Source: Deinococcus murrayi DSM 11303 (GTDB taxonomy: Bacteria; Deinococcota; Deinococci; Deinococcales; Deinococcaceae). From it: 7,500 nt of DNA. Of the stretch, positions 1 through 7,500 are shown one piece after another. The stretch lies in the NCBI RefSeq assembly GCF_000482805.1, contig NZ_KI519505.1:123600-131099 (forward strand), written 5' to 3'. Every line of letters begins with the position of its first letter. The stretch's first letter is position 1. The notes below the pieces were generated by a model. The model did no database searches, was not told the DNA's origin, and saw only the letters and a list, made by a program, of their open reading frames with translations. The translations under genes were made by a program, and so were the position numbers.

Positions 1-923
<923 letters not shown>

Positions 924-926
<3 letters not shown>

Positions 927-937
927 GGTAGACCTCA
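924..937. repeat. 14-base inverted repeat joining two convergent stop codons
   Basis: TGAGGT-AG-ACCTCA is a perfect 6-base inverted repeat with a 2-base centre (as RNA, 5 pairs at most, around a loop of 4). Its outer triplets are the TGA of the peptidase gene and, on the other strand, the TGA of the endonuclease gene. It lies exactly where the two convergent genes meet. There is no T-run on either side and the stem is short, so calling it a terminator is not justified. Confidence 0.3.
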
Positions 938-2038
938 GCTCTCGGCGCTCCGGTGCAACGCGAGCCACGCCGTCTTCAGCTCCGGGCGCACGGCGCTGTC
1001 GGGTTCGGCCAGCAGCAGCTCCTGATAGGCGTTCAGGAAGGTCAGGCGGTGGCGGTGGAAGAAGTGCAACAGGTGCCGGGCGAAACTCAGCGCGTCGAGC
1101 ACGGCGAACTCGACCCCGGTGCGGTCATGGAGCGTCCGGGCGTAGTCGGTCACCTCCCGCTCGATGGGGTGGGTGGTGACGAACAGATAGTTTTCCGGCG
1201 GGGCGGGAGCCGCCGCTACCTTCCGCGCCGCGTGCTGCACGTCACCCAGGGTGACGGGGCGGGCCTTGACCTCATAGACGGTGGCGGGGCGACCGGGGGC
1301 GGCGAGCACCTCGACCTCGATGTCGCCCAGGGTCCCCGTCCGTGCGTCGGCGGCGTTGTGCGCCCCCAGGGTCAGGGCCTGTTCGTCCGACAGCGCCCCC
1401 AGGGTCCGGTACAGCGCGGCGACCACCAGGACGGGCAGGCGGCTGGCGCGTTTGCTGCGCAGGTGCTGCTCCAGAAGGGTGAGCACGTCCTCGGTGGAGA
1501 GGGTCCCTGCCCCGCCCCCCGCCGCGAGGGCCGCCCCCAACGCTGCTTCGCGCTCGTCGCGCAGGGCGAACAGTTCGGCCAGGGCCTGTGCCAACACGTC
1601 CTCGGCGTTCGCTGTCCCCGCTTCCAGACTCTCTAGCACGAACGCCGCGTCCTGATACACCTGCCGGGGACGGCCCTCGAAGACCGTGGCGCTCCGCAGC
1701 GGCTTATTTGCGTTCCTCAGGGTGGGGGTCAGAAAAGCGGTGGTGGGGTTGAGCGGCAGGCGGTGGGCGGACAGGAGGTCAGCGACATACTCCTCGTCGT
1801 AGCGGCGACCCGAAAAGGAGCGGCCCGAACGAATCTCGGTGTACGGCTCGGTCGCGTCCAGTTCCGGGCGGTGGGCTTTGGCCAGGGCGCAGGCGAGCAC
1901 CAGCCGGGCGGGGGCGCGGTTGCTCTCGCAGCGCATCACGCGGCGCAGGGCGGCGGCCACTTCCGGGGCCGTCACGGGGGGCGGGGCCGCTCTCCCCGCC
2001 CGCTCTACGGCGCGAACAAGGAGTGCTCTGGGGTCCAT
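935..2038 (-). CDS. Type II restriction endonuclease, PD-(D/E)XK fold (family uncertain)
   Basis: Probable DNA-cleaving subunit of the type II restriction-modification system formed with the adjoining methyltransferase. The product has 367 residues when started at the ATG at 2038, which has a strong purine-rich ribosome site. A longer start at 2083 adds 15 residues without support. The nuclease core is visible near residues 228-275: Asp239 in TGTLGDIEVEV, then Glu256 and Lys258 in VYEVKAR, that is D-x16-E-x-K, followed by PVTLGDVQHA. A distinctive stretch at residues 66-110 (PYTEIR, FSGRRYDEEY, NPTTAFLTPTLRN) is probably conserved within its own family. The general plan recalls SacI-like endonucleases, but I cannot assign the family or the recognition site from sequence alone. 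The first 11 codons overlap the end of the methyltransferase gene, which suggests coupled translation. No membrane segment or signal peptide is seen. Confidence 0.75.
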   Translation of the reverse strand: MDPRALLVRAVERAGRAAPPPVTAPEVAAALRRVMRCESNRAPARLVLACALAKAHRPELDATEPYTEIRSGRSFSGRRYDEEYVADLLSAHRLPLNPTTAFLTPTLRNANKPLRSATVFEGRPRQVYQDAAFVLESLEAGTANAEDVLAQALAELFALRDEREAALGAALAAGGGAGTLSTEDVLTLLEQHLRSKRASRLPVLVVAALYRTLGALSDEQALTLGAHNAADARTGTLGDIEVEVLAAPGRPATVYEVKARPVTLGDVQHAARKVAAAPAPPENYLFVTTHPIEREVTDYARTLHDRTGVEFAVLDALSFARHLLHFFHRHRLTFLNAYQELLLAEPDSAVRPELKTAWLALHRSAES

Positions 2039-2877
2039 GCCTCCTCCTTCCGGGCCGCAGCGGGCAGCTCGTAGTTCACCCACAGCACCTCGGTCCGCTC
2101 GCCCTTGCTGCTGTGAATCATCCGGGCGGGGGCCTCGATGCGGGTCCAGCCCGCGTACAGGTCCTCGTACAGGCTGCTGGCGTAGCCGCTGATGGCGACC
2201 TTGCCGCGCACCCCCCGCAGCGCCCGCGCCAGGGCCTCATGTTCGGCGTCGGTCATCTCGTAGCCGTAGGCCTTGGCGTCTCCCCGCGTGCCGTGCACAT
2301 AGGGCGGGTCGCAGTAAAACAGCGTCTCCGGGCTGTCGTAGCGGGCGATGACCTCCAGGGCGGGGGCGTTTTCTATCTGCACGCGCAGCAGGCGCTGGAC
2401 GATTTCGGAAAGGCCCTCCACACTGCCCAGCCAGCGGCTCACCGCGCCCCCCATCCCGGCCCGGCTGGTCAGCAGGCAATGCGCCCAACGGCCCTCGCTG
2501 GCGGTCTGGGCCAGCCCGGTGCGGACCTGCCGCGCCCGCACGAAAAACCGCCGCGCCCGTTCGAGGTCGCTCAGGCCCTCCGGGTCCTCCTGGGTGGCGA
2601 GGCGCAGCTCCTCCCGCGAAAAGGGGGTCAGGCCGATGAGCCGAATCAGGGCGTCCCCCTCATCACGCAGGACCCGGAAGAAGTTCACGACCTCGCTGTC
2701 GAGGTCGTTGTAGGTCTCGACCGGGGCAGGCGGGCGATTCAGCAGCACCGCCGCCGAACCGCCAAACGGCTCGCAGTAATGGGTGGCCGGGGGCAAGAGG
2801 GGCAGCAGCCAGCCCAGGTGACTGAACTTGCCCCCGTACCAGCCGAAAGCGATTTTCTTGGTGCCACGTGGGGCCAT
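2005..2877 (-). CDS. DNA adenine (N6) methyltransferase, D12 class (Dam/DpnM-like)
   Basis: S-adenosylmethionine-dependent enzyme that methylates N6 of adenine at the system's recognition site, protecting host DNA from the partner nuclease. The product is 290 residues from the ATG at 2877, close to Dam and DpnM. Motifs in order: FGWYGGK at 11-17 (motif X), YCEPFGGSAAV at 34-44 (motif I, cofactor binding), YNDLD at 56-60, the catalytic DPPY at 190-193 and RTEVLWVNY at 261-269. DPPY places it among amino-methyltransferases, and the D12 arrangement indicates N6-adenine. The frame stays open far upstream, but similarity starts at MAPRGTKK. An ATG at 2889 adds four residues and also lacks a ribosome site. 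The gene comes first in the cassette, overlapping the nuclease gene by 34 bases, so protection would be made before cutting. The target sequence cannot be read; several D12 enzymes use GATC, others do not. Confidence 0.93.
   Translation of the reverse strand: MAPRGTKKIAFGWYGGKFSHLGWLLPLLPPATHYCEPFGGSAAVLLNRPPAPVETYNDLDSEVVNFFRVLRDEGDALIRLIGLTPFSREELRLATQEDPEGLSDLERARRFFVRARQVRTGLAQTASEGRWAHCLLTSRAGMGGAVSRWLGSVEGLSEIVQRLLRVQIENAPALEVIARYDSPETLFYCDPPYVHGTRGDAKAYGYEMTDAEHEALARALRGVRGKVAISGYASSLYEDLYAGWTRIEAPARMIHSSKGERTEVLWVNYELPAAARKEEAWTPEHSLFAP
2040..2051 (-). promoter_or_regulatory. Ribosome binding site of the endonuclease gene
   Basis: Read on the minus strand, GGAAGGAGGAGG ends one base before the ATG at 2038. 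AAGGAGG ends 4 bases before the ATG, close to the ideal complement of 16S rRNA. It lies inside the methyltransferase coding sequence and decides the start of the endonuclease in favour of 2038 rather than 2083. Confidence 0.75.
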
Positions 2878-2884
2878 GCCGGGC

Positions 2885-2890
2885 AGCATA
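2885..2890 (-). promoter_or_regulatory. Candidate -10 box for a leaderless methyltransferase transcript
   Basis: On the minus strand TATGCT is followed by seven bases (GCCCGGC) and then the ATG at 2877. Deinococcus commonly makes leaderless mRNAs from TANNNT boxes placed about this far before the start codon. No Shine-Dalgarno sequence precedes either possible ATG, which agrees with a leaderless message. No convincing -35 box is seen at 16-18 bases; an A-run lies at 2903-2908 (minus-strand reading). This is inferred from spacing and motif only. Confidence 0.4.
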
Positions 2891-2906
2891 GCGTTTGTGT
2901 GCTTTT

Positions 2907-2940
2907 TTGCCCCCTGCCCTCCCCACCTCCGCGCTAGCAT
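2907..2940 (+). promoter_or_regulatory. Weak candidate promoter of the rib operon
   Basis: The stretch 2878-3201 has no gene. Upstream of the riboswitch the only -10-like hexamer I see on the plus strand is TAGCAT at 2935-2940. Possible -35 elements are TTGCCC at 2907-2912 (spacer 22, too long) and CTGCCC at 2914-2919 (spacer 15, too short), so the match is poor. A short hairpin follows (GTCCC 2955-2959 with GGGAC 2964-2968). A promoter must lie in this neighbourhood because the riboswitch has to be transcribed, but its exact position is uncertain. Confidence 0.25.
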
Positions 2941-2977
2941 CGGCCCTGGCTCCCGTCCCCCGCGGGACCGGGGCCGA

Positions 2978-3159
2978 CCTCTTTCGGGGCGGGGTGAGAT
3001 TCCCCACCGGCGGTGATCCAACTCAAAGCTGGTCAGCCCGCGAAGCCCGCGCAAACTGCAAGACGCGTGAGGCCCGACCCGGTGCGATTCCGGGGCCGAC
3101 GGTAAGAGGGACGTGACGGCCCAGGCGGCGGTCACTCCCGAAGTCCGGATGGAAGAAGG
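2978..3159 (+). promoter_or_regulatory. FMN riboswitch (RFN element)
   Basis: RNA aptamer in the leader of the riboflavin operon that binds flavin mononucleotide and lowers expression when FMN is plentiful. The conserved blocks appear in order: TTTCGGGGC, GGGGTGAGATTCCCC, ACCGGCGGTGAT, AGCCCGCGA, GGTGCGATTCCGGGGCC, GACGGTAAGAG and AGTCCGGATGGAAGAAG. The closing stem P1 pairs CCTCTTTC (2978-2985) with GAAGAAGG (3152-3159), 7 of 8 positions including one wobble. P2 is GGGG 2991-2994 with CCCC 3002-3005. Between GACGGTAAG and AGTCCGG lies the optional extra stem of this family (3108-3139): GGGA, GTGAC and GCC pair with GGC, GTCAC and TCCC. The conserved AGCCCGCG occurs twice in tandem (3035-3042 and 3044-3051). 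It lies directly upstream of ribD, as expected. Confidence 0.95.
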
Positions 3160-3165
3160 AGGAGA

Positions 3166-3194
3166 CGCCCTCCCCACCACCCCGGTGGGCGGCG
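3166..3194 (+). promoter_or_regulatory. Hairpin between riboswitch and ribD (candidate expression platform)
   Basis: CCCACC (3173-3178) pairs with GGTGGG (3184-3189) around the loop ACCCC. The stem continues as CGCC (3166-3169) with GGCG (3191-3194) across an internal loop. No T-run follows, so it is not a classical intrinsic terminator. GGTGGG is the only purine-rich segment near the ribD ATG (12 bases away), so the hairpin could hide the ribosome site, meaning translational control. A competing pairing, GGAGG (3158-3162) with CCTCC (3169-3173), would break both the end of P1 and the base of this hairpin. Confidence 0.5.
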
Positions 3195-3201
3195 ACACTG
3201 T

Positions 3202-4353
3202 ATGTCTGGAATGAACAGTCCTGGGACGGGTGCCTTGCTCGCTGACGAAAGGTGGCGCCCGGAAGACGCTGGATACATGGCCCTCGCGCTCGCCGAGGCC
3301 GCGCGGGGCCTGGGCCGCACCGCCCCCAATCCCCCGGTGGGCTGCGTGCTCGTGCGGGGGGGCGAGGTGGTGGGGCGGGGCTTTCACCCCCGCGCCGGAG
3401 ACCCCCACGCCGAGGTGTTCGCCCTGCGGGAGGCGGGCGAGCGGGCACGCGGGGCCACCGCTTACGTCACCCTGGAGCCGTGCAGTCACTTTGGGCGCAC
3501 CCCCCCCTGCGCCGACGCCCTGGTCGCGGCGGGGGTGGGGCGGGTGGTCGTCGCCGCCCTGGACCCCAACCCGCAGGTCGCTGGGCGCGGCCTGGCGCGG
3601 CTGCGCGGGGCCGGGATTCCCGTCACCGTGGGCGTGGGGGGGGCGGAGGCGCTGCGGCAGCAAGCAGGCTTTCGCTCGCTGGTCACGCGCGGGCGGCCCT
3701 GGGTGGTCTACAAGTACGCGGTGACGCTCGACGGCAAGGTCGCGGCGGCGGGCGAGGGGCGGGGAGCCGTCACCTCCGGCCCCGCCTGGGCGCGGGTGAT
3801 GCGCTGGCGTGACGAGGCGGACGCCATCGCGGTGGGTATTGGCACCGTCTTGGCCGATGACCCTCGTCTCACCACCCGTGGGGTGGAGGGGGGACGCGAC
3901 CCCCGCCCGGTGATTTTCGACCCCCGCGCCCGCACGCCCCTGACGGCCCAGGCCCTGCGCCCCGGCACCCTGCTCGTGACCGCCCCCGACGCCGACACCC
4001 GCCCCCTGGAGAAGCGGGGGGCCGAGGTGCTGCGGGTGACGGACCTGCGGGACGCCCTGCACGAGCTGGGCCGCCGGAACGTCGCCACCCTGCTGCTCGA
4101 AGGCGGCCCCACCCTGGCGAGCGCCCTCTTCGCGGCGGACCTTATCGACGAGGTGCGGGCGCTCGTGGCCCCCAAGCTTCTCGGCGCGGGCCTCTCGCCG
4201 CTGAGCGGCCCGGTGCGGGGGATGGCCGAGGCCGCCCTCCTGCATGACCCCTGCGCCGAACTCCTCGGCCCGGACGTGCTGGTGACGGGCCTGCTGCACG
4301 ACATTCCCCGCCTGGGAGCGGAAGGAGCGAACGGATGTTTACCGGAATCGTAG
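3202..4353 (+). CDS. ribD: Bifunctional diaminohydroxyphosphoribosylaminopyrimidine deaminase / 5-amino-6-(5-phosphoribosylamino)uracil reductase
   Basis: Carries out the second and third steps of the pyrimidine branch of riboflavin synthesis: zinc-dependent deamination of the GTP-derived pyrimidine, then NADPH-dependent reduction of the ribosyl chain. The 383 residues match the usual bifunctional length. Deaminase domain, about 20-150: GRTAPNPPVG at 38-47, HAE at 69-71 (zinc His69, proton-shuttling Glu71), EPCSHFGRTPPC at 92-103 (zinc Cys94 and Cys103). Reductase domain, about 165-365: YKYAVTLDGKVA at 170-181, GIGTVLADDPRLTTR at 212-226, LLLEGGPTL at 298-305. The ATG at 3202 is the first in frame. 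ATG 3211 is an alternative and neither has a strong ribosome site, which fits riboswitch control of initiation. The family core begins near residue 17, so the first 15 residues are poorly conserved whichever start is used. The gene overlaps ribE by 19 bases. Confidence 0.96.
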   Translation: MSGMNSPGTGALLADERWRPEDAGYMALALAEAARGLGRTAPNPPVGCVLVRGGEVVGRGFHPRAGDPHAEVFALREAGERARGATAYVTLEPCSHFGRTPPCADALVAAGVGRVVVAALDPNPQVAGRGLARLRGAGIPVTVGVGGAEALRQQAGFRSLVTRGRPWVVYKYAVTLDGKVAAAGEGRGAVTSGPAWARVMRWRDEADAIAVGIGTVLADDPRLTTRGVEGGRDPRPVIFDPRARTPLTAQALRPGTLLVTAPDADTRPLEKRGAEVLRVTDLRDALHELGRRNVATLLLEGGPTLASALFAADLIDEVRALVAPKLLGAGLSPLSGPVRGMAEAALLHDPCAELLGPDVLVTGLLHDIPRLGAEGANGCLPES

Positions 4354-5065
4354 AACAGGTAGGCCGCGTCACGCACGCCGCCGAAGTGGGCGGCACCCTC
4401 ACCCTGAAGGTCACGCCAGAGCGGATGTGGCCTGACCTCACGCTCGGCGAGTCGGTCGCCTGTGCGGGCACCTGCCTCACCGTGACGGGCTGGGACGAGA
4501 CGGGCTTTACCGTGGACCTCAGCCGCGAAACCTTGCAGAAGACCGCCCCCCACCACTGGCAAGTGGGTGCCCGGCTCAACCTGGAGCGGGCGATGACCGC
4601 TGCGGGCCGCTTCGGGGGCCACGTGGTGAGCGGGCACGTGGACGGCACGGGCGAGATTCTGGAGCGGCGCGAGGACCCCGGCGCGTACACCCTGCGCGTC
4701 CGCGCCCCCGCCCACCTCGCCCGCTACCTCGTGCCCAAGGGGAGCGTCACGGTGGACGGCGTGTCGCTCACCGTCGTGGACACGGGCGGTCCCGGCGGCA
4801 GCCGCGCGGACCTCGCCCCCGACGAGTTCACCCTCTGGCTGGTGCCGCACACCCTGGAGGTCACCACCCTGGGCGACTGGCGGCCCGGCACGGTGGTCAA
4901 CCTGGAGGCCGACCAGATGGCGAAGTATGTCGAGCGGTTGCTGGCCTTCGGGGTGTCGAGGGGTCCAGCCGTCGAGGGGTCGAGAGCGGCCCCACCCCCA
5001 GCTTCTCGACCTCTTGGCACCCCGACCTCGCCCCGTACGACCGTGTCTCACGGGGAGGCCGAAGC

Positions 5066-5069
<4 letters not shown>
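4335..5069 (+). CDS. ribE: Riboflavin synthase, alpha chain, with an extended C-terminal tail
   Basis: Last enzyme of the pathway: it converts two 6,7-dimethyl-8-ribityllumazine molecules into riboflavin and the pyrimidine precursor, acting in the cytosol, normally as a trimer. The product has 244 residues with two repeated lumazine-binding barrels. The first opens with [10 protein letters not shown] and contains [13 protein letters not shown] (38-50). The second opens with [13 protein letters not shown] (94-106) and contains [14 protein letters not shown] (135-148). PHTLEVTTL (171-179) and the helix [16 protein letters not shown] (188-203) end the conserved protein. Residues 204-244 are an extra tail rich in Pro, Ser, Arg and Gly, unlike the family, encoded by repeat-rich DNA. 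AAGGAG at 4322-4327 lies 7 bases before the ATG, inside ribD. The stop overlaps the ribBA start as ATGA. The core assignment is firm; whether the tail has a role is unknown. Confidence 0.96.
4955..5018 (+). repeat. Direct repeats and long hairpin in the 3' end of ribE
   Basis: GTCGAGGGGTC occurs at 4955-4965 and again at 4971-4981, 16 bases apart. The second copy begins a long inverted repeat: 4971-4985 pairs with 5004-5018 over 15 positions in RNA (12 Watson-Crick, 3 G-U), with a perfect 8-base core GGTCGAGA / TCTCGACC and an 18-base C-rich loop. It lies wholly within the codons for the non-conserved RibE tail and ends 33 bases before the ribosome site of ribBA. It looks like a small dispersed repeat element that landed at the end of ribE, or an mRNA structure acting between the two genes. 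Only a genome-wide search would tell. Confidence 0.6.
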
Positions 5070-6253
<1,184 letters not shown>

Positions 6254-6265
6254 GGCGAGAGGGGA

Positions 6266-6298
6266 GAGGGCGGCAGACCAGCCTGGTCCGCCGCCCTC
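6266..6298. terminator. Stem-loop in the convergent gap after ribBA (probable shared terminator)
   Basis: GAGGGCGGC (6266-6274) pairs perfectly with GCCGCCCTC (6290-6298). Past one mismatch (A6275/C6289), GACCA (6276-6280) pairs with TGGTC (6284-6288) around the loop GCC. This very stable structure fills most of the 56-base gap between the convergent ribBA and M32 genes and could end transcription from both sides. No T-run follows on either strand, so it would act as a non-canonical or Rho-assisted stop, or by protecting mRNA 3' ends. Confidence 0.6.
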
Positions 6299-6309
6299 CC
6301 GGTGGGGAC

Positions 6310-7500
6310 CTAGAACGTCACCCCGTACAGCGCCCCGTATTTCTCCCGCAGATACTTCAGGTACGGCTCCACCGTCATGGGCTGCCCGGTTGCCCGCTCC
6401 ACCAGGGCGTTGGGGGTGTAGAGGCGGCCCGGCGCGTACACGTTCTCCCGCAGCCAGCCGTGCAGCCGCCCGAAGTCGGCGCGGGCGATGTCGCCCTCCA
6501 GGCTGGGGTTGGCCCGCTCGGCGGCGGCGTAGAACTGAGCGCTCAGGACGTTGCCCAGCGTGTAGCCCTGGAAGGCCCCGCCGATGCTCCCGAAGTACCA
6601 GTGCACGTCCTGGAGGACGCCGTTCACGTCGCTCTCGGCCCGCAGGCCCAGGTTCTGCTCGTAGGCAGCGTGCCAGGCGTCCGCGAGGTCGCGCACCGCC
6701 AGCCGCCCGGCGAGCAGCTCGCGCTCCAGCTCGAAGCGGGTGATGACGTGCAGGTTGTAGGTCAGTTCGTCGGCGTCGGTGCGGATGAGGGACCGGGCGA
6801 CCACGTTGGAAGCGCGGTGCATCTCTTCTTCGGTCACGTCCGCGAGCGGCTCCGGGAAGGCGTCGCGGAACTTCCCGAAGTATGCCGCCCAGAAGGCCCG
6901 GCTGCGCCCGACGAGGTTCTCCCACAGCCTGGATTGGCTCTCGTGGACCCCCGCGCTCACGCCGCCGCCCAGGGGCGTTCCCAGCAGGTCTTCCGCCACC
7001 CCCTGCTCGTACATCGCGTGCCCGGCCTCGTGGAGGGTGGAGTACAGCGCTTCGGTGGGGTCGTTCTCCTTGACGCGGGTGGTGATGCGCACGTCCCGCT
7101 CGCCCAGCCGGGTCATGAAGGGGTGGTGGGTGAGGTCCTGCCGCCCCCGCGTAAAGTCGTACCCGTAATCCCGAATCACGCCCTCCCCAAAGGCGAGCTG
7201 CTGAGAGGCGGGATAGTGCCGCGCCAGAAAGTCGGTGCGGGGAGCGTCGGCCCCGGTCACGGCCTCCACCATGGGCACGAGCGCCGCTCTCAGCGCCGCG
7301 AAGACCTCGCCGACCTGCGCGGCGGTCATGCCCTCGTCGGACTGGTCGATGAAATAGTCCATGGGGTCCGCGAACTCCGGGAAGTAGCTCGCCGCCTGGA
7401 GGCTGAGATCCAGCGACTTTTCCAGGTAGGGCACCATCCGGGCGAAGTCATTGGCGGGCCGCGCCTCCGTCCACGCCGAGTAGCTCTCGCCGCCGTGCTG
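6310..7500 (-). CDS. M32-family metallocarboxypeptidase (carboxypeptidase Taq type), 5' end outside window
   Basis: Zinc carboxypeptidase that removes C-terminal residues from peptides; family M32, cytosolic, typically a dimer of largely helical subunits. The frame is open to the right edge, giving 396 residues in the window. Family members have about 500, so about 100 N-terminal residues lie outside. The internal ATG at 7437 is not the start, because the 21 residues before it (for example EARPANDFAR) continue the family pattern. The zinc site is HEAGH, encoded at 7018-7032, with the third ligand Glu in GVHESQSRLWENLVG about 26 residues later. Just upstream, HHPFMTRLGERDVRITTRV holds the family's DxRxT motif. 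The C-terminal half contains RTDADELTYNLHVITRFELE and FQGYTLGNVLSAQFY, both typical. It converges on the rib operon and looks functionally unrelated to it. Confidence 0.95.
   Translation of the reverse strand, partial: QHGGESYSAWTEARPANDFARMVPYLEKSLDLSLQAASYFPEFADPMDYFIDQSDEGMTAAQVGEVFAALRAALVPMVEAVTGADAPRTDFLARHYPASQQLAFGEGVIRDYGYDFTRGRQDLTHHPFMTRLGERDVRITTRVKENDPTEALYSTLHEAGHAMYEQGVAEDLLGTPLGGGVSAGVHESQSRLWENLVGRSRAFWAAYFGKFRDAFPEPLADVTEEEMHRASNVVARSLIRTDADELTYNLHVITRFELERELLAGRLAVRDLADAWHAAYEQNLGLRAESDVNGVLQDVHWYFGSIGGAFQGYTLGNVLSAQFYAAAERANPSLEGDIARADFGRLHGWLRENVYAPGRLYTPNALVERATGQPMTVEPYLKYLREKYGALYGVTF

Noticed and set aside
953..1636. Plus-strand open frame of 227 codons opposite the endonuclease gene
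   Set aside because: The Gly/Gln/Val-rich product has no motif, while the minus-strand frame has a strong ribosome site and a nuclease core.
3166..3194. Classical intrinsic terminator after the riboswitch
   Set aside because: The hairpin is followed by CGACACTGTATG with no T-run, so it was described as a candidate ribosome-site sequestering hairpin instead.
3356..3643. Homopolymer tracts in ribD (7 G at 3356-3362, 8 C at 3500-3507, 8 G at 3636-3643) as possible phase-variable switches
   Set aside because: The frame is intact across all three, ribD is a biosynthetic gene with no reason for phase variation, and such tracts are expected in DNA this rich in G and C. They are only possible sequencing-error sites.
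2878..4299. Very long minus-strand open frame upstream of the methyltransferase start
   Set aside because: The translated stretch before MAPRGTKK is Pro/Gly/Arg/His-rich without family motifs, runs antisense to the riboswitch and ribD, and reflects the high GC content. The true gene begins at 2877.
4955..4981. CRISPR-like or satellite array from the GTCGAGGGGTC repeats
   Set aside because: There are only two direct copies, 16 bases apart, with a 5-base spacer; no further units exist in the window.
3708..5051. Long minus-strand open frame antisense to ribD and ribE
   Set aside because: It lies opposite two well-supported genes, has low-complexity Ser/Arg/Pro composition and no recognisable domain, so it is a shadow of GC-rich coding DNA. 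The same applies to the 5048-6925 minus frame.

Overview
The window is GC-rich bacterial DNA, densely packed with genes. It reads most like a member of the Deinococcota, probably Deinococcus. The basis is the very high GC, a rib operon ordered ribD-ribE-ribBA behind an FMN riboswitch, an M32 (carboxypeptidase Taq) metallopeptidase, and a possible leaderless promoter of TANNNT type placed 7 bases before a start codon. The genus is an inference from these traits, not something the sequence proves.

Layout. (1) Positions 1-926, plus strand: most of an M42-family aminopeptidase, cut by the left edge. (2) Positions 935-2877, minus strand: a compact two-gene restriction-modification cassette. A D12-class DNA adenine methyltransferase comes first (2877 to 2005) and overlaps by 34 bases a PD-(D/E)XK endonuclease gene (2038 to 935). 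The endonuclease and peptidase genes converge with 8 bases between them. (3) Positions 2878-3201: a divergent control region with a candidate methyltransferase promoter, a weak candidate rib promoter, a complete FMN riboswitch (about 2978-3159) and a hairpin just before ribD. (4) Positions 3202-6253, plus strand: ribD, ribE and ribBA, joined by 19-base and 4-base overlaps. ribE ends in an unusual tail whose DNA holds direct repeats and a long hairpin. (5) Positions 6254-6309: a convergent gap with a strong stem-loop. (6) Positions 6310-7500, minus strand: most of an M32 carboxypeptidase, cut by the right edge.

How the genes work together. RibBA makes the two starting compounds (from GTP and ribulose 5-phosphate), RibD carries out deamination and reduction of the pyrimidine branch, and RibE performs the final dismutation to riboflavin. 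Lumazine synthase (ribH) is not in the window, so that step must be encoded elsewhere. FMN would repress the operon through the riboswitch. The methyltransferase and endonuclease form a self-contained type II system placed between housekeeping genes.

The most unusual signal is not a gene. The tetranucleotide GATC is nearly absent (three copies by eye) and the genes appear to steer around it: isoleucine is almost always ATC, except after a codon ending in G, where it is almost always ATT.
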